Positions 8,588 to 19,527 of a DNA stretch of 64,000 nt are shown piece after piece. The notes under the pieces were generated by a model, which saw only the letters and a list, made by a program, of their open reading frames with translations, searched no databases and had not been told where the DNA came from. Origin of the DNA: Mycobacterium sp. Aquia_216 (GTDB lineage: Bacteria; Actinomycetota; Actinomycetes; Mycobacteriales; Mycobacteriaceae); assembly GCF_026723865.1 (NCBI RefSeq), contig NZ_CP113529.1, forward strand, positions 4,774,001-4,838,000, read 5' to 3'. Numbering within the stretch: the first letter of the stretch is position 1; the number at the start of each line of letters is the position of its first letter. The position numbers were made by a program, and so were the translations under genes.

Positions 8588-9664
8588 TCAACTGAGCAGT
8601 TCCAGGGTCCCCAGCTCACGCACGGCCCGACAGCCGCGACCGAGCATGGCAAGCACCATGTCGTCGCCGCGTTCGGTGGCGGTGGCGAAGGCGAATCCCA
8701 GAGCGGAGATCAGCAGCGCCTGCGGCATCCCGAGACGGTAATCGCGCCAACATGTTTCGCGGTCGTAGCCGGTAACGCCATAACCCAGCAACGCTTGATG
8801 ATATTCGCCGACAAGGTCCTCCTCGAGTGCCGACCGCAGCTCCGAATTCAGGCTCGTTGCGGTGAAATACGCGAGATCCCGGGCCGGCAGACCCACGCCG
8901 AGCGTCTGCCAGTCGACCACGCTCACCCAGCCGTGCGCCGGGTCGAACAACAGGTTGTCGAGTCGATAGTCACCATGCAGCAGCGCGAACCGATCCCGCT
9001 CGGCGAACAGCCACGGCGTCACCAAATCCATTGTCGCGGTGAATGTCTCGCGGTCTTCGGCGCTCATTCGGTCGCCCAGCTTTTCCATGGTGATGTCAGC
9101 GCTCATCTTGGCCACCTCACCGAGGCCCTTGGCGCCGGCCTCGTCCGGGCGGGGAAACGCCAGACCGGGCAGATCCAGCCAGAAGGGGTCGCACCAGCTG
9201 GGCCCATGCAGACCGGCCAACGCCGCCACCGAGAGCCGCGCCTCCTGCTCGCCGCACCCCGCGATCTGGTCGCCTTGCACCGCGGGCGCTTGATCGGCGA
9301 GCAGAAGCGCGTATTCCATGGCGTCGTCGGTGATCTCGCAGTAGAAGCAACTCGGCGTCGGCACCCGTACCCGGTCGGCCACCGCGGTGTAGAACGCGCA
9401 TTCGCTGCGGTAGCCGATCACCACGCGGTCGCGCACGGTGTCGTCCGCAGCGGGCAGCTTGATCACGAAAGTCTTTGGCAGATCGCCCGGGTCCGAGGCA
9501 TATTGGGCCGTCACGCGGTAGGTCGCCCCGGTCTGGCCCGTGCCGATGGCCACCACGTCGACGTTCGACACCTCGACCGGCGGGTGGCGTTCGCTGAGCG
9601 CTGTGGATAACCATGCTGGTGTCACGTCGCCGGGGTACCGCGGAATCGACACCACAGCACTCAT
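8588..9664 (-). CDS. APH/choline-kinase-fold phosphotransferase family protein
   Basis: 358 residues from ATG at 9664, which follows GGAGG; a longer upstream frame is not supported. Kinase-fold signs are a Lys in TFVIKLPA, the catalytic loop LLHGDYRLDNLLFDP (His-Gly-Asp with Asn) and the metal Asp in VVDWQTLG. Mycobacteria carry many such proteins near fatty-acid and steroid genes; the phosphate acceptor is generally not known. It is convergent with the acyl-AMP ligase (6-base gap) and upstream of irtB in the same direction, separated by 79 bases. A small-molecule hydroxyl kinase is most likely; an aminoglycoside kinase role is not supported by context. Confidence 0.8.
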   Translation of the reverse strand: MSAVVSIPRYPGDVTPAWLSTALSERHPPVEVSNVDVVAIGTGQTGATYRVTAQYASDPGDLPKTFVIKLPAADDTVRDRVVIGYRSECAFYTAVADRVRVPTPSCFYCEITDDAMEYALLLADQAPAVQGDQIAGCGEQEARLSVAALAGLHGPSWCDPFWLDLPGLAFPRPDEAGAKGLGEVAKMSADITMEKLGDRMSAEDRETFTATMDLVTPWLFAERDRFALLHGDYRLDNLLFDPAHGWVSVVDWQTLGVGLPARDLAYFTATSLNSELRSALEEDLVGEYHQALLGYGVTGYDRETCWRDYRLGMPQALLISALGFAFATATERGDDMVLAMLGRGCRAVRELGTLELLS

Positions 9665-9743
9665 AGCAACCACGCCTCCAGGACTCGACCAGCGGACTGA
9701 CTGATCAACTGTAAGGCATACGGCAGGAGTCGACCGCCGTGGC

Positions 9744-11483
9744 CTATTCGGCGGCGATGTGCCAATCGGCAGCCTCATGCTGCTGTCGCCAGAATTCACT
9801 GAATCGGCCACCCGCAGCGAGTAATTCGTCGATCGACCCGTCCTCGATCACTCGCCCGTTGTCGACGAAGAGAACGCGATCGGCGTGGCGGATGCTCGCC
9901 AACCGATGCGCCACGATCACGCGGGTGCGCGCTTGCGGGTCAGCGGTGAGCGCGTCGACCACCGCAACCTCGTTCTCGGTGTCCAGGGCGCTGGTCGCCT
10001 CGTCGACCAGTAGCACGGGAGCTTCCTTCAGCAGCGCCCGCGCGATGCTGACCCGTTGCCGCTCGCCGCCGGACAACGCCGAGCCGGCCTCGCCGACGAC
10101 GGTGTCGGCGCCGTCCGGCAACCGGCCGATCAGCTCGTCGACTCGCGCCAGCGCGACGGCCCGGCCGAATTGGTCGTCGCCGGCGGTGGGGTTTCCGGCG
10201 AATACGTTGTCGCGGATCGTCCCATGGAACAGGTACGGGTGCTGGAAGACGACGCTGCTGACCGCGCGGCGCGCCTCCGCGTTCAGCGTCGCGGCGTCGG
10301 CGCCATCGATGACCACGCGACCGCGGGTCGGTTGGTGCAATCCGGCGATCAGCGCCAGGATTGTGCTCTTGCCGGAGCCCGACGGCCCGACGATCGCCGT
10401 CGTGGTCCCCGGCTGCAACGCGAAGCTGACCCCGTCGAGCACCGGCGTGCTCGCGCCGTCGTAGCCGAAGGCGACGTCATCGAATTCGATGTGTGCGGCG
10501 CCCGCGGTATCGGGCACACCACCGGTCCCGGCCGCCACGGCCGGCGCGATGAGCACGCCACGGATGCGATCGAGTGTGGCGCGGGTGCTCTCCAGCGCCG
10601 GCGCCAGCTCGCTGACGGTGGTGAACGGTTCGAGGTAGCGGGCGATCACGACGATCAGGGCGACCGCCTCGGCAACCGTGAGCGTGCCATGCATGGTCAG
10701 CACCGTGGTGGCGCCGGCCAGGGCGATCAGCGCCAGCTGACTGGCAACGCTGAACAACAGCTGGCCCGGGATCTGCATGCCGAGCAGCCGCATCGTCGCG
10801 CTGTGCTGCGCCGCCAGGGCGGAGCCCACCAGGCTGCGAGCCGGCTCGACCCGCCGCGCGGCCCGCAGCGCCTGTTGCGTCCGGGCGAACTCGATGATCC
10901 GTTCGGTCAACGCGGTATTGGCGTCGCCTGCCGCCGCGTCGGCGCGACGCGTCAGGCGCAGCGAGGCCCACAGCGCCCCGAGTAACAAGGGCACCCCGGC
11001 CAGCGCCGCCACTCCGAGCTGCCAGGAGATGGGCACCAGGGCCACGGCGATGACCGCGGGCAGCAGAATTGCCGTGGTCAACGGCGTCAGCAGGTTGACT
11101 ACCAGGCCGACGAGTTCTGGCCCGGTTGCCGCGATCGCCTGGCGGGCCATCGCGGTGTTGTCGGCGGTGAACCAATCCAGCCGAACGCCCGGAAGCCGGT
11201 CCGCCACGTCATGCTGCGAGTGGTCGAGCACCGCGAAACCCAGATCGAAGCCGATCCGCGCGGTCATGGCATCGACGATCCATCCGGTCACGGTCGCCGC
11301 GGTTAGCCAGCCCAGCCACGCCAACGCGCGCTGTGGCGCGTCACTGAACAACGCCCCCACCAGAGGGACGAGCAATACCGCGCCGACCGCGCGCACGACG
11401 ACCGCAACGAACGCGAGCGCGGCGTAGGCGCGCACCTTCGCACGGCGATCCGCCGGAACAAGGCTTATCCAGGTGCGAATCAC
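9744..11483 (-). CDS. irtB: IrtB, siderophore ABC importer subunit
   Basis: 579 residues from GTG at 11483, whose GTGA overlaps the irtA stop (translational coupling) and follows a GGAGGG site. It has an exporter-type fold: a transmembrane domain (about residues 1-300) followed by an ATPase domain with Walker [10 protein letters not shown], signature [10 protein letters not shown] and Walker [13 protein letters not shown]. IrtA and IrtB form the inner-membrane heterodimer that imports Fe-carboxymycobactin. The length equals M. tuberculosis Rv1349. Expected to be co-transcribed with irtA under the IdeR box at 14152. Confidence 0.96.
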   Translation of the reverse strand: MIRTWISLVPADRRAKVRAYAALAFVAVVVRAVGAVLLVPLVGALFSDAPQRALAWLGWLTAATVTGWIVDAMTARIGFDLGFAVLDHSQHDVADRLPGVRLDWFTADNTAMARQAIAATGPELVGLVVNLLTPLTTAILLPAVIAVALVPISWQLGVAALAGVPLLLGALWASLRLTRRADAAAGDANTALTERIIEFARTQQALRAARRVEPARSLVGSALAAQHSATMRLLGMQIPGQLLFSVASQLALIALAGATTVLTMHGTLTVAEAVALIVVIARYLEPFTTVSELAPALESTRATLDRIRGVLIAPAVAAGTGGVPDTAGAAHIEFDDVAFGYDGASTPVLDGVSFALQPGTTTAIVGPSGSGKSTILALIAGLHQPTRGRVVIDGADAATLNAEARRAVSSVVFQHPYLFHGTIRDNVFAGNPTAGDDQFGRAVALARVDELIGRLPDGADTVVGEAGSALSGGERQRVSIARALLKEAPVLLVDEATSALDTENEVAVVDALTADPQARTRVIVAHRLASIRHADRVLFVDNGRVIEDGSIDELLAAGGRFSEFWRQQHEAADWHIAAE

Positions 11484-14101
11484 CGCGCGCCCTCCTGCGC
11501 CGCCCCGGTGACGGCCACCGGATTGCCCTGGCCCGTATCCCACAACCGGCGATACCGTCCGTCGGCGGCGAGCAACTCCTCGTGCGTGCCACGTTCTGCT
11601 ACCCGACCGTGATCGAGCACGACGATCTGGTCGGCCCGGGTGACGGTGTGCAGCCGGTGCGCGATCACCAAGACGGTCCGATCCTGGGTTAGCCGGTTAA
11701 GTGCTTGCTGCACAAGGTATTCCGACTCTGGATCGGCGAACGCAGTCGCCTCGTCGAGGATCAGGACTCCGGTGTCGGCAAGGATCGCGCGCGCGATGGT
11801 GAGGCGTTGACGCTCACCACCCGATAGCGCGGCGTTCGCGCCCAGCATGGTGTCGTAACCGTTCGGCAGCCGCAGCACCCGGTCATGGATTTGCGCCTCG
11901 CGGGCCGCGGCCTGGATTCGTTCGGGGGTGGCATCCGGGACGGCCAACGCGATGTTCTCCGCAACCGTGCCGTGCACCAGCTGGGTTTCCTGCAGCACGA
12001 AGCCGACCTGAGTATAGAGCTCATCGGCCGTTAACGACCGGATATCTTGTCCCCCAACACGTATCGCACCGTGCTCGACGTCGTGGAAGCGAGCCAGCAG
12101 CGCCGCGAGTGTCGACTTTCCGGATCCGGACGGCCCGACCAGCGCGGTAACCGTACCCGGCCGCAGTTCCAGAGATACGTCCTCGATCACCGGCACCCCG
12201 GGGCGGTAACTGAAGCCAACCCGGTCGAACACCACCGTGGCCGCCGCGTCGCCGGCAACGGCGCCCGGCTGCTCTTGCACCGCGAGATCCTGTTCGTCGA
12301 GCGCGATTTGGAGACGCCGAGCGGCGATCATTCCGGTGCGGATGCCGCCGAGTCCGTAGGCGATGCCTAGCAGTCGGACACCGAACGTGGTGCCCAGCAG
12401 CAAGAACGGCAGCAGGTTGACCGGATCCATCCGGTGCGTGACGACCAGCAAGGTGCCGATCACCGAGATCAGCCACAGGAAGGTGGACGGGCGGGTGGCC
12501 AGATCCATCGCGGTCTTCTTGCCGGCCAGCGGGCGCTGCCAGCCGACCAGGAATCCGACGTACTCGTCCAACCGGCGCCGGAAACTCGAGGCCGCCGCGC
12601 CGCCGAAGACGCGGATCACGGGCTGGCCCTCCAGGTAGGCGCCGGCCTCGGTGTTCATCCGTTCGGCCCAGCGCTGCGCCTGCACAATCTTCGGGCCGGA
12701 TTGAATCGTCAACGACGACGTCATCACCAGATAGACCAGCACCGGCCCGAACAGGACCAGTGCCACCCGCCAGTCGACGGCAAACAGATAGACCAGCACC
12801 GCAACCGGTGCGACGACCGCGTTGACCGCGTCCGGAATCGCATGGGTGACCAGGTAGTGCAGTGACAGCGTGTCGTCGGTCACCAGTTGCTTGATCGAGC
12901 CGGACCCGCGCTCGGTGAACCAGCCCAGCGGCAGCCGGGACATCTTGGTCAACAACCGCGAGCGCAGATCGCTGGCGAATCGCGCGTCGATGACATGCAG
13001 CCAGAGCGTGAGAGCGGCACCGAGCACGGTGCCCAAACCCAGCAGCGAAACGGCGGCGATTCCGACGTCCCACAATCGCGACGCGTCGGCGCCCGACAGC
13101 AGGAGCCGGGCCAACTCGACCAGCAGCACGAACGGCGCGAGCTGCACGAGCGTGATCAAGGCTTGCAGCACGCCGGAGACGATCAGCGCCGAGCGCAGCG
13201 GCCCGAGCAACCGGCCGGCGGCCTGCGCGCGCCAACTACCGCGGTTCGCCGGGGCAGACCCGTCGGCGGCGGCGACGGGCGGTGTCTCAGGCCGGGCCGC
13301 AACGCTTTCCAGCACTCCATCATCGGTGGGTGCCGGGGCGGCGTCCGTCTCCCCACCGCGGGTGGTGCCCATCTCGCGCCCGGCGCTCCAATACGCCTGC
13401 GCATGCACCTCGGACTTGGGGAAGCCGAACGCTTCCTTCAGCCGCTTGCGCACATTTTTCAGCGTGGTGGCCTCGGGTGTCGCCCAGGCATACCAATTCG
13501 ACCAATCCCGGGTCTCGATGGCGTCGGCCAACGCTTTCTCGTCACGGCGGGCGACCCAGTGCACCCGCAGCCGGGGATGCTGCGCGATCGGGATCGCCGT
13601 GTCGTTGGCGTCGTGCTGCTCGAGGTACATCTCGATAGGCACGTCGTCGGGAACCGTCCCGATGATTCCGTTCATCCCCGGGATCGACGCCGAGTCACCG
13701 ATCAGCAGGTAGCCGGCCGGCTGCTCGTCGGGTGTGTCGAACCGCGACGAGCCCATCAGCGACATGACCGCGATGGTGGCGCCTGGCTCGACGGTGCGCG
13801 CCCACTTCGACGCCGGACCGGCGGGATCGTGCAGCACGACATCGACCGCGAAACGGCCGGCGGGGACGTCGGCCTCGGAGATCGTGTAGGCCCGCTGGAA
13901 TTCGGTACTCGACCCGTCCGGGTCCGGAAACCAGAACCGCAGCCACGCGGCGGGCTCGGCCTCCGCGTCTTCGAAAAGGGTGGCCGACTCCATCCGGATC
14001 CGCACGAAATGTGGTGCGATCTGCACGGTTTCGAGCACTGTCGCGGTGTGATCGCGCGCGCCGAAACCCCGCAGTATCGCGCCCTGGAACCCGCGTGCCA
14101 T
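11480..14101 (-). CDS. irtA: IrtA, siderophore ABC importer with FAD reductase domain
   Basis: 873 residues from ATG at 14101 ([20 protein letters not shown]), with GGGAGAGGA upstream. The N-terminal ~280 residues form a siderophore-interacting (SIP) FAD domain with [10 protein letters not shown] and [15 protein letters not shown], which reduces Fe(III)-carboxymycobactin. An acidic Pro/Ala linker follows, then the membrane domain (about 310-600) and the ATPase with [19 protein letters not shown] and [12 protein letters not shown]. The IrtA fusion is characteristic of mycobacteria (Rv1348). It imports and reduces the ferric siderophore together with IrtB. The gene starts 51 bases downstream of an IdeR box, so iron starvation should induce it. 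Confidence 0.97.
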   Translation of the reverse strand: MARGFQGAILRGFGARDHTATVLETVQIAPHFVRIRMESATLFEDAEAEPAAWLRFWFPDPDGSSTEFQRAYTISEADVPAGRFAVDVVLHDPAGPASKWARTVEPGATIAVMSLMGSSRFDTPDEQPAGYLLIGDSASIPGMNGIIGTVPDDVPIEMYLEQHDANDTAIPIAQHPRLRVHWVARRDEKALADAIETRDWSNWYAWATPEATTLKNVRKRLKEAFGFPKSEVHAQAYWSAGREMGTTRGGETDAAPAPTDDGVLESVAARPETPPVAAADGSAPANRGSWRAQAAGRLLGPLRSALIVSGVLQALITLVQLAPFVLLVELARLLLSGADASRLWDVGIAAVSLLGLGTVLGAALTLWLHVIDARFASDLRSRLLTKMSRLPLGWFTERGSGSIKQLVTDDTLSLHYLVTHAIPDAVNAVVAPVAVLVYLFAVDWRVALVLFGPVLVYLVMTSSLTIQSGPKIVQAQRWAERMNTEAGAYLEGQPVIRVFGGAAASSFRRRLDEYVGFLVGWQRPLAGKKTAMDLATRPSTFLWLISVIGTLLVVTHRMDPVNLLPFLLLGTTFGVRLLGIAYGLGGIRTGMIAARRLQIALDEQDLAVQEQPGAVAGDAAATVVFDRVGFSYRPGVPVIEDVSLELRPGTVTALVGPSGSGKSTLAALLARFHDVEHGAIRVGGQDIRSLTADELYTQVGFVLQETQLVHGTVAENIALAVPDATPERIQAAAREAQIHDRVLRLPNGYDTMLGANAALSGGERQRLTIARAILADTGVLILDEATAFADPESEYLVQQALNRLTQDRTVLVIAHRLHTVTRADQIVVLDHGRVAERGTHEELLAADGRYRRLWDTGQGNPVAVTGAAQEGAR

Positions 14102-14151
14102 CGGCGGTCCTCTCCCGCGGCGAGCTCCGCCACGCCAAATTACCCGAAAAC

Positions 14152-14170
14152 TAAGGGTTGCCTTACCATA
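14152..14170 (-). promoter_or_regulatory. IdeR iron box upstream of irtA
   Basis: On the minus strand TATGGTAAGGCAACCCTTA, which matches 13 of 19 positions of the IdeR consensus TTAGGTTAGGCTAACCTAA, including the GGTnAGGC core. It lies 51 bases upstream of the irtA start, as expected for iron-dependent repression of irtAB. Confidence 0.75.
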
Positions 14171-14236
14171 GTACCCTCGGCGGCCCGGTCGAGGCGCGGT
14201 GGTCGGGTGCACGGATACGCGGCTGAAACGCCGGAG

Positions 14237-14318
<82 letters not shown>

Positions 14319-14435
14319 CTGGGCCTAGCGATCTTACCGCCCCGCGGCCGAGCAAATGCCACACTCAGCGGCCAAAGGCGGGTGCATTGCGTGGGCAGGC
14401 TAGTAGGACAGCGCTATTCAGGTGTGCTCAGGGAT

Positions 14436-14564
14436 TCGAGTGTGCGTCGCGGCGGCTTGGAATCGGCGTGTCACCACCCTCGGCGCACACTGAACGCCAA
14501 ACACGCACACGCGACGCGGCTGGTAGGCGCGATCTAGCACGTGCCCTGGGTAACGCACACTCGA
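14436..14564. repeat. Inverted-repeat-bounded element in the tRNA-Leu/mbtK gap
   Basis: TCGAGTGTGCGT at 14436-14447 is mirrored exactly by ACGCACACTCGA at 14553-14564. The 105 bases between hold a further copy of the motif (ACGCACACGCGACGCGG near 14506-14525). No open frame of note. It looks like a small mycobacterial intergenic repeat unit; it carries no transposase. It fills most of the 306-base gap 14319-14624. Confidence 0.6.
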
Positions 14565-14571
14565 CCGCGAA

Positions 14572-14590
14572 TTTGGCATGCCTAACCTAA
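14572..14590 (+). promoter_or_regulatory. IdeR iron box upstream of mbtK
   Basis: TTTGGCATGCCTAACCTAA matches the IdeR consensus at 14 of 19 positions, with a perfect right half CTAACCTAA. It ends 34 bases before the mbtK ATG. Confidence 0.75.
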
Positions 14591-14624
14591 CCCAGAAATC
14601 ATGCTCGGGTAAGCTCAGCAAACG

Positions 14625-15260
14625 ATGAACGGAGCCGCCCCACGCACCCAGACCGACGACCCGTCGACGCAGGTACTGAAGCGAGAGCGCAAGGACCTAC
14701 CCGAAGGGGTACGGCGCATCGGCCGGCTTCCGGTCCCCGTGCTGGAGCCCCCATATTCGCTGCGTGCCGCGGTAAGCGACGACGCGGAGATGGTGTCGGA
14801 GTGGATGAACCGCCCGCATCTCGCCGAGGCGTGGGAGTACGCCTGGCCGGCGTGCCGCTGGCGTCAGCACATCGACGCGCAGCTCGAGGGGACCTATTCG
14901 CTGCCGTTGATCGGAACTCTGCGCGGCGAAGAGTGCGCATACCTCGAGATCTATTGGGCAGCAAAGGATATGATCTCGCATCACTACGACGCCCAGCCCT
15001 ATGACGTGGGTTTACACGCGGCCATCGCGGATCTGGCCCTGGTCAACCGCGGCTTCGGCCCGCGACTTCTGCCGCGCATCATGACCAGCGTGTTCGCGCA
15101 GGAACCGCGCTGCGGCCGGATCATGTTCGACCCCGATCACCGCAACACCACCGTCCGCCGCCTGTGCGAGTACGTCGGTTGCCGTTCACTCGGTGAACAC
15201 GACGCGCCAAATCGGCGCATGGTGCTCTACGCGTTGGAGCGTCCTACCCAGTCCTCGTAG
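14625..15260 (+). CDS. mbtK: MbtK, mycobactin lysine N6-acyltransferase
   Basis: 211 residues, GNAT-fold enzyme of the IucB/MbtK family that transfers the long acyl chain to the N6 of the mycobactin lysine. Conserved segments include [54 protein letters not shown] and the terminal [20 protein letters not shown] with [10 protein letters not shown]. It is close to M. tuberculosis Rv1347c in length and sequence by memory. It is preceded by an IdeR box and converges on mbtN with a 34-base overlap of coding ends. It works with MbtL (carrier), MbtM (activation) and MbtN (desaturation) encoded just downstream on the other strand. Confidence 0.96.
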   Translation: MNGAAPRTQTDDPSTQVLKRERKDLPEGVRRIGRLPVPVLEPPYSLRAAVSDDAEMVSEWMNRPHLAEAWEYAWPACRWRQHIDAQLEGTYSLPLIGTLRGEECAYLEIYWAAKDMISHHYDAQPYDVGLHAAIADLALVNRGFGPRLLPRIMTSVFAQEPRCGRIMFDPDHRNTTVRRLCEYVGCRSLGEHDAPNRRMVLYALERPTQSS

Positions 15261-16396
15261 CCGGCGTGGTCGGCTTTCATGCCGGCCGCCACCAATTCCC
15301 AGAGGACTTCGTCGGTGCCGCCGCCGACCCGGGCCAGCTTCATGTCTCGCCATACCCTGCCAAGGGGTGTTTCGTCGACGAGATAACCCGACCCACCGAA
15401 GATGTGCATACACTCGCCGATGACTTCTTCGCCGAGGCGAGCCGCGGTGACCTTGATGCCCGCGGCAGCACGCAGATCCAGCCGCCCCTGGGCAGCGATG
15501 CCATGCAGCGCGTAACGCAGCTGATCGACTCGTGCCTGCAGGTCCGCCATCCGCAGCCGCAACGCCTGGTGCTCGAACAGCGTGTTGCCGAACTGACGCC
15601 GAGTCATCATGCGGGCCAAGGTAATTCCGATCACCCGCTGACATGAGGCCGCGATCTGACCGGCAATCGACATCCGCTCGTGCGCCAATCCCCAACTGAT
15701 CGCTGCCAGCCCGGTGCCGGCCCGAGCTACCATTGCGTCGGCCGGAACCCAGGTATCGATGTGGACAGCCGCGGTGTCCAGCGGCCCCGCACCCACCTTG
15801 TCGTAGGGCTGCTGCACGTTGACATGGGTGGTCGGCACCGCCACCACCACGACGTTGCCGTGCCGGCTGGACGCGTCGTGGTCGACGCTGCGCGCTACGA
15901 CCATGATGTGGTCGGCGATCGGAGAAAGTGATACGAACTTCTTGATGCCGCGGACTTCGAAACCGCCGTCACGCGACCGAACCTCGGTCTCGACGATCTG
16001 TAGATCCGATCCGCCGGATTCTTCCGAGGCACCGATGCAGAGCACCGCCTCGCCGCGAATCGCCTTCTCGCAGATGTCTTTCAGGTAGTCCGACTTACCG
16101 AACCGGCGCAGCACCGCGATGGCCGAATCGTGCAGGCTGACACCCACTCCGATACCGGCGGAGGCCAGGTGTCCCAACGCGAGAGCGAGCTCCACGAGCT
16201 TGTTGACATCGGGCTGGGCTTGGTCAGTCCACTTGGCGGTGAAGACACCGCTTGCCCCCAGATGCTCGATCAGCTTGCGCGGAAAGCGTTGCTGCGCCTC
16301 GGCTTCGGCCGTCCACTCGGTGACGCGGTCGTCGAATGCCTTGGCCAGCAGCGCACGATAATCCGGATCGAACACGGTTTGGCTTGTCGTAGTCAT
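15227..16396 (-). CDS. mbtN: MbtN, acyl-ACP dehydrogenase for the mycobactin side chain
   Basis: 389 residues, acyl-CoA dehydrogenase fold (FadE14). ATG at 16396 comes one base after the mbtM stop. It differs from beta-oxidation enzymes: the loop reads [13 protein letters not shown], and the position of the usual catalytic YEGTSEIQ reads [14 protein letters not shown]. MbtN introduces the double bond in the acyl chain bound to MbtL. The [21 protein letters not shown] segment is the conserved C-terminal helix region. Its 3' end overlaps the convergent mbtK by 34 bases. Expected to be IdeR regulated from the box before mbtL. Confidence 0.95.
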   Translation of the reverse strand: MTTTSQTVFDPDYRALLAKAFDDRVTEWTAEAEAQQRFPRKLIEHLGASGVFTAKWTDQAQPDVNKLVELALALGHLASAGIGVGVSLHDSAIAVLRRFGKSDYLKDICEKAIRGEAVLCIGASEESGGSDLQIVETEVRSRDGGFEVRGIKKFVSLSPIADHIMVVARSVDHDASSRHGNVVVVAVPTTHVNVQQPYDKVGAGPLDTAAVHIDTWVPADAMVARAGTGLAAISWGLAHERMSIAGQIAASCQRVIGITLARMMTRRQFGNTLFEHQALRLRMADLQARVDQLRYALHGIAAQGRLDLRAAAGIKVTAARLGEEVIGECMHIFGGSGYLVDETPLGRVWRDMKLARVGGGTDEVLWELVAAGMKADHAGYEDWVGRSNA

Positions 16397-16397
16397 G

Positions 16398-17969
16398 TCA
16401 GTCCACCAGCTCGAGTGTTCGCCGCACTTCCAGCCGGCGCAATTTGCCCGAGGAGGTGCGCGGCAGCGACCCCGGCGACATCAAGACCACGTCGGCCGGC
16501 ACGATTCCACACACCGACGCAATGCGCTGAATCACTTCGGTGCGGGCCTGCGTCTGGTTGTCGCCACGGAACTCGGCCGCGACGACCAGGCCGGGCCGCG
16601 CGGTCCGCTCGCCGGTGCCCAGGGCAACCACGCAGCCTTCGCGCACACCGCTGACTTGGGCCGCGATCAGCTCGATCTCCGTCGGGAAGATGTTGCGTCC
16701 GGCAATCGAAATGACTTCCTTGGCTCGACCGCACACGACGAGGCCGCCGTCGTCGAAAAAGCCCAAATCGCCTGTCGGGAACCAGTCCTCGCGATCGATG
16801 GGCGGATGTCCCAGGTAACCGTCCATCATCGACGTACCGCGAATCTCGATCTCGCCGATCTCGCGGTCGGTCGTCTCGGAGTAGCGATCGCTGCTGAGCA
16901 CCCGGATCTGCATGCCGGGAATCGGATCGCCCAGGACGGCGTATCTGTGTGAACCGCTGGCGTCGGAGACGGTGGCGAATCGCAACCCCGTGCCGGCCTT
17001 CGGTATGGCTACCGCGCAGGTGGACTCGGCGAGCCCGTACGACGGCGCAGGCGCTCCTGCATCAAAGCCGAACGGCGCCATGGCATCTGCGAACCGCTGG
17101 AACCCTTCGCAGTCCACCGGCTCGCCGCCGTTGAGCGCCACCCGCAGTGCACCCAGATCGACATCGGATACCAGCGACGCGTACTTACCGAGGATGTTGT
17201 AGGCCAAATTGGGCGCGGCGGTCAATGTCGCACGGCTTTCCGACAGCCACTTCAGCCAATTGAACGGCGACGCGGAGAACGCCGCCGGCGAGGCCAGCCA
17301 CAGGGGGAACCCCGACAGCACCGCGGAGAGCACGCAGGCGAGTCCCATGTCGTGAAAGAGCGGCAGCCAGGAACAAATAGTGTCGTTCGACGGGTCGAAG
17401 CCAAACCGTTGATCGAGCCCGCGAATGTTGCTCAGCACCGCATCCGGCGAAATCATCGCGGTTTTGGGCGATCCGGTCGATCCCGCTGTCCCTTGCAGAA
17501 TCGCGGGGCCCGTGGTTTCGGCGTGGGATAGCGATGCCGAGCGGTTGGTGCGCGCCGCGGTCGCAAGGTTGCCGACGGCGATATTCGCGGGCGCTACCGC
17601 TTGCAGACTTTCGAGGTGCGAGCCGTGGCTCAGGACGGCGCCCACCCCGATGCCGGCAAACCGCGCCAGCGTCGATTCCGCCCAGTGTCGCAGGTCGGCG
17701 CCACGCACCGGCCCCGGCAGTATCGAGATGGCCGCGCCCGTGAGCCACGTGCCCTGGATCGCGGCGATGAACTCGACGGTCGGTTCGCCGACCAGACCCA
17801 CCGCGGCGGGTCGGTCATGGTCGAGCAGCCAGGCCGCAATTCCTTCGGCCAACCCGTGCACTTCCGGCCACGTGCGCCGTTGCCACTGCGAGGTCTCCTT
17901 GTCGAAGACGGCCATTTCGGAGTTCGCGGTCCGCATCGACCGCGTGATCGCTGCCGCGAGCTCGCTCAT
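16398..17969 (-). CDS. mbtM: MbtM, long-chain fatty acyl-AMP ligase
   Basis: 523 residues (FadD33 type). It adenylates the fatty acid and loads it on the carrier MbtL. Motifs are the ATP loop [75 protein letters not shown] and the catalytic Lys in [17 protein letters not shown] at 17969 overlaps the mbtL stop by 4 bases, so the two are coupled. It is shorter than stand-alone acyl-AMP ligases, as in M. tuberculosis Rv1345. Confidence 0.95.
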   Translation of the reverse strand: MSELAAAITRSMRTANSEMAVFDKETSQWQRRTWPEVHGLAEGIAAWLLDHDRPAAVGLVGEPTVEFIAAIQGTWLTGAAISILPGPVRGADLRHWAESTLARFAGIGVGAVLSHGSHLESLQAVAPANIAVGNLATAARTNRSASLSHAETTGPAILQGTAGSTGSPKTAMISPDAVLSNIRGLDQRFGFDPSNDTICSWLPLFHDMGLACVLSAVLSGFPLWLASPAAFSASPFNWLKWLSESRATLTAAPNLAYNILGKYASLVSDVDLGALRVALNGGEPVDCEGFQRFADAMAPFGFDAGAPAPSYGLAESTCAVAIPKAGTGLRFATVSDASGSHRYAVLGDPIPGMQIRVLSSDRYSETTDREIGEIEIRGTSMMDGYLGHPPIDREDWFPTGDLGFFDDGGLVVCGRAKEVISIAGRNIFPTEIELIAAQVSGVREGCVVALGTGERTARPGLVVAAEFRGDNQTQARTEVIQRIASVCGIVPADVVLMSPGSLPRTSSGKLRRLEVRRTLELVD

Positions 17970-18217
17970 TGCCGCGTTTTCGCCGCGATCGCCGCATCCA
18001 GATCGCCGACGGTGTCGCAGGTCAAGAGCTCTTCCTCGGACAGCGCGACGCCGAGCCGCTCCTCGATGGCGACCATGCCGACAGCAAAGGCCACCGAGTC
18101 CAGTCCGACATCGTCGATCAACCTGGCTTCGGGCGTGACCCGGGTCATGTCGACGTTGAGGTCGTCGCGCAGAATGCTTTGCAGCGCAGTGGTCACCGCG
18201 GAAGATGAGGAGGCCAT
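17966..18217 (-). CDS. mbtL: MbtL, acyl carrier protein for mycobactin
   Basis: 83-residue acyl carrier protein. The phosphopantetheine site is Ser41 in GLDSVAF. The acidic four-helix pattern ([26 protein letters not shown]) is typical. It carries the acyl chain between MbtM, MbtN and MbtK. ATG at 18217 follows a GATGAGGAGG site and begins the mbtL-mbtM-mbtN run, with an IdeR box 25 bases upstream. Confidence 0.95.
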   Translation of the reverse strand: MASSSSAVTTALQSILRDDLNVDMTRVTPEARLIDDVGLDSVAFAVGMVAIEERLGVALSEEELLTCDTVGDLDAAIAAKTRQ

Positions 18218-18241
18218 GGCGAGCGACCTTACACGTTAGAC

Positions 18242-18260
18242 TAAGGCTAGGCTAGCCTTG
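18242..18260 (-). promoter_or_regulatory. IdeR iron box upstream of mbtL
   Basis: TAAGGCTAGGCTAGCCTTG on the plus strand agrees with the IdeR consensus at 14 of 19 positions and is strongly palindromic (AAGGCTA/TAGCCTT). It ends 24 bases before the mbtL start in the 67-base gap behind the desaturase, so mbtLMN has its own iron-controlled promoter, separate from the desaturase genes. Confidence 0.75.
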
Positions 18261-18284
18261 GTCTCGCGATGAGAGTTATGCCAC

Positions 18285-19517
18285 TCACGCCGCGCTCGGA
18301 GCGGCCCGCAATTCGCGCAGCGCCGTGCGCAGCCCCCGGCGTTTGCCTGTCCCAGGATCGACGAAACTCTCCCGCAGTCCCTCGCGGACGCGAAACTTCA
18401 ACTCGGAGTTAGTCTCCGGGGCATCGTCCGGCGTCCCTTTGAGTAGCTTGTCCGGCAGCGCGAGCTTGAGGATCGTCCAGAACGATTGCATGTATTGCCG
18501 GCCAAGGGATCCCGTGGTGTAGGGCAGGTCGTACTTCTCGCACAACTCGCGCACCCGGACGCTGATCTCGGCGTAGCGATTGCTGGGCAGGTCCGGAAAC
18601 AGGTGGTGCTCAATCTGGTAGCACAGGTTTCCGCTCATGAATGCCAGCAACGGCCCGGCGTTGAAGTTTGCCGATCCCAGCATCTGGCGCAGATACCACT
18701 CCCCCTGCGACTCGTTGTCGAATTCCTCTTTGGTGAACTTCTCGGCACCGTCGGGAAAGTGGCCGCAGAAGATCACCGCGTAGGACCAGTAGTTGCGGAT
18801 CAGGTTGGCGACCACGTTGGCCCGCAGGGTGTGCTTCCAGTTGCGTCCGGCCAACGCCGGAAAAACGACATAGTCCTTGCCGACTTGCTTGCCGACCTTC
18901 TTCGCGATGATCCGCAGGTCTTTGCGCACTTCAGCCCACGTCTTATCATGTCTACGGACCGCCGAGAGCTCCAATCCGTGTGCCGCAACGCCCCATTCGA
19001 AAAGAGTGCCGAGCAGTAGGTTGTAGATCGGGTTGCCGATCATCCACCGCGACCAGGGCTCGTCACGGGTGACCCGCATGATGCCGTAACCCACGTCGTC
19101 ATCCATGCCGACGATGTTGGTGTACTTGTGGTGGATGAAGTTGTGCGACTTCTTCCAATGCACACTCGGCGAAGTGGTATCCCATTCCCATTCGGTGGAG
19201 TGGATCTCCGGGTCGTTCATCCAGTCCCATTGACCGTGGGTGATGTTGTGACCGAGTTCCATGTTCTCGATGATCTTGCCGGTGCCCAGCATCGCGGTCC
19301 CAGCGCCCCACGCGAACTTATTGTGGCTGGCCATCAACACGATCCGAGCGCCGACCACCAGGGCGCGCTGCAACTGAACCGAGCGGCGAATGTAGCGCGC
19401 GTCGCGCTCGCCGCGAGACTCCTCGATGTCGGTGCGGATCGCGTCGAGTTCGCGCCCCAGCGCTTCGACGTCCTCGTCGCTGAGATGTGCGTATTGCTTT
19501 ACGTCGGTAATTGCCAT
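18285..19517 (-). CDS. DesA3-type membrane fatty acyl desaturase
   Basis: 410 residues from ATG at 19517 (MAITDVKQYAHLSDEDVEAL), with GAGGAGGAA upstream. The three histidine boxes for the di-iron centre are present: GHNITHGQ, HNFIHH and QIEHH. It resembles M. tuberculosis DesA3 (Rv3229c, stearoyl-CoA delta-9 desaturase) through most of its length, including the N-terminal EESRGERDARYIRR and LRQMLGSANFNAGP. A reductase gene ending 10 bases upstream should supply electrons. In M. tuberculosis the desA3 pair sits elsewhere on the chromosome; here a copy lies between mbtL and lprD. Whether it is a second paralogue cannot be told from this window. Substrate is probably a saturated acyl-CoA. Confidence 0.92.
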   Translation of the reverse strand: MAITDVKQYAHLSDEDVEALGRELDAIRTDIEESRGERDARYIRRSVQLQRALVVGARIVLMASHNKFAWGAGTAMLGTGKIIENMELGHNITHGQWDWMNDPEIHSTEWEWDTTSPSVHWKKSHNFIHHKYTNIVGMDDDVGYGIMRVTRDEPWSRWMIGNPIYNLLLGTLFEWGVAAHGLELSAVRRHDKTWAEVRKDLRIIAKKVGKQVGKDYVVFPALAGRNWKHTLRANVVANLIRNYWSYAVIFCGHFPDGAEKFTKEEFDNESQGEWYLRQMLGSANFNAGPLLAFMSGNLCYQIEHHLFPDLPSNRYAEISVRVRELCEKYDLPYTTGSLGRQYMQSFWTILKLALPDKLLKGTPDDAPETNSELKFRVREGLRESFVDPGTGKRRGLRTALRELRAAPSAA

Positions 19518-19527
19518 CGGTTCCTCC

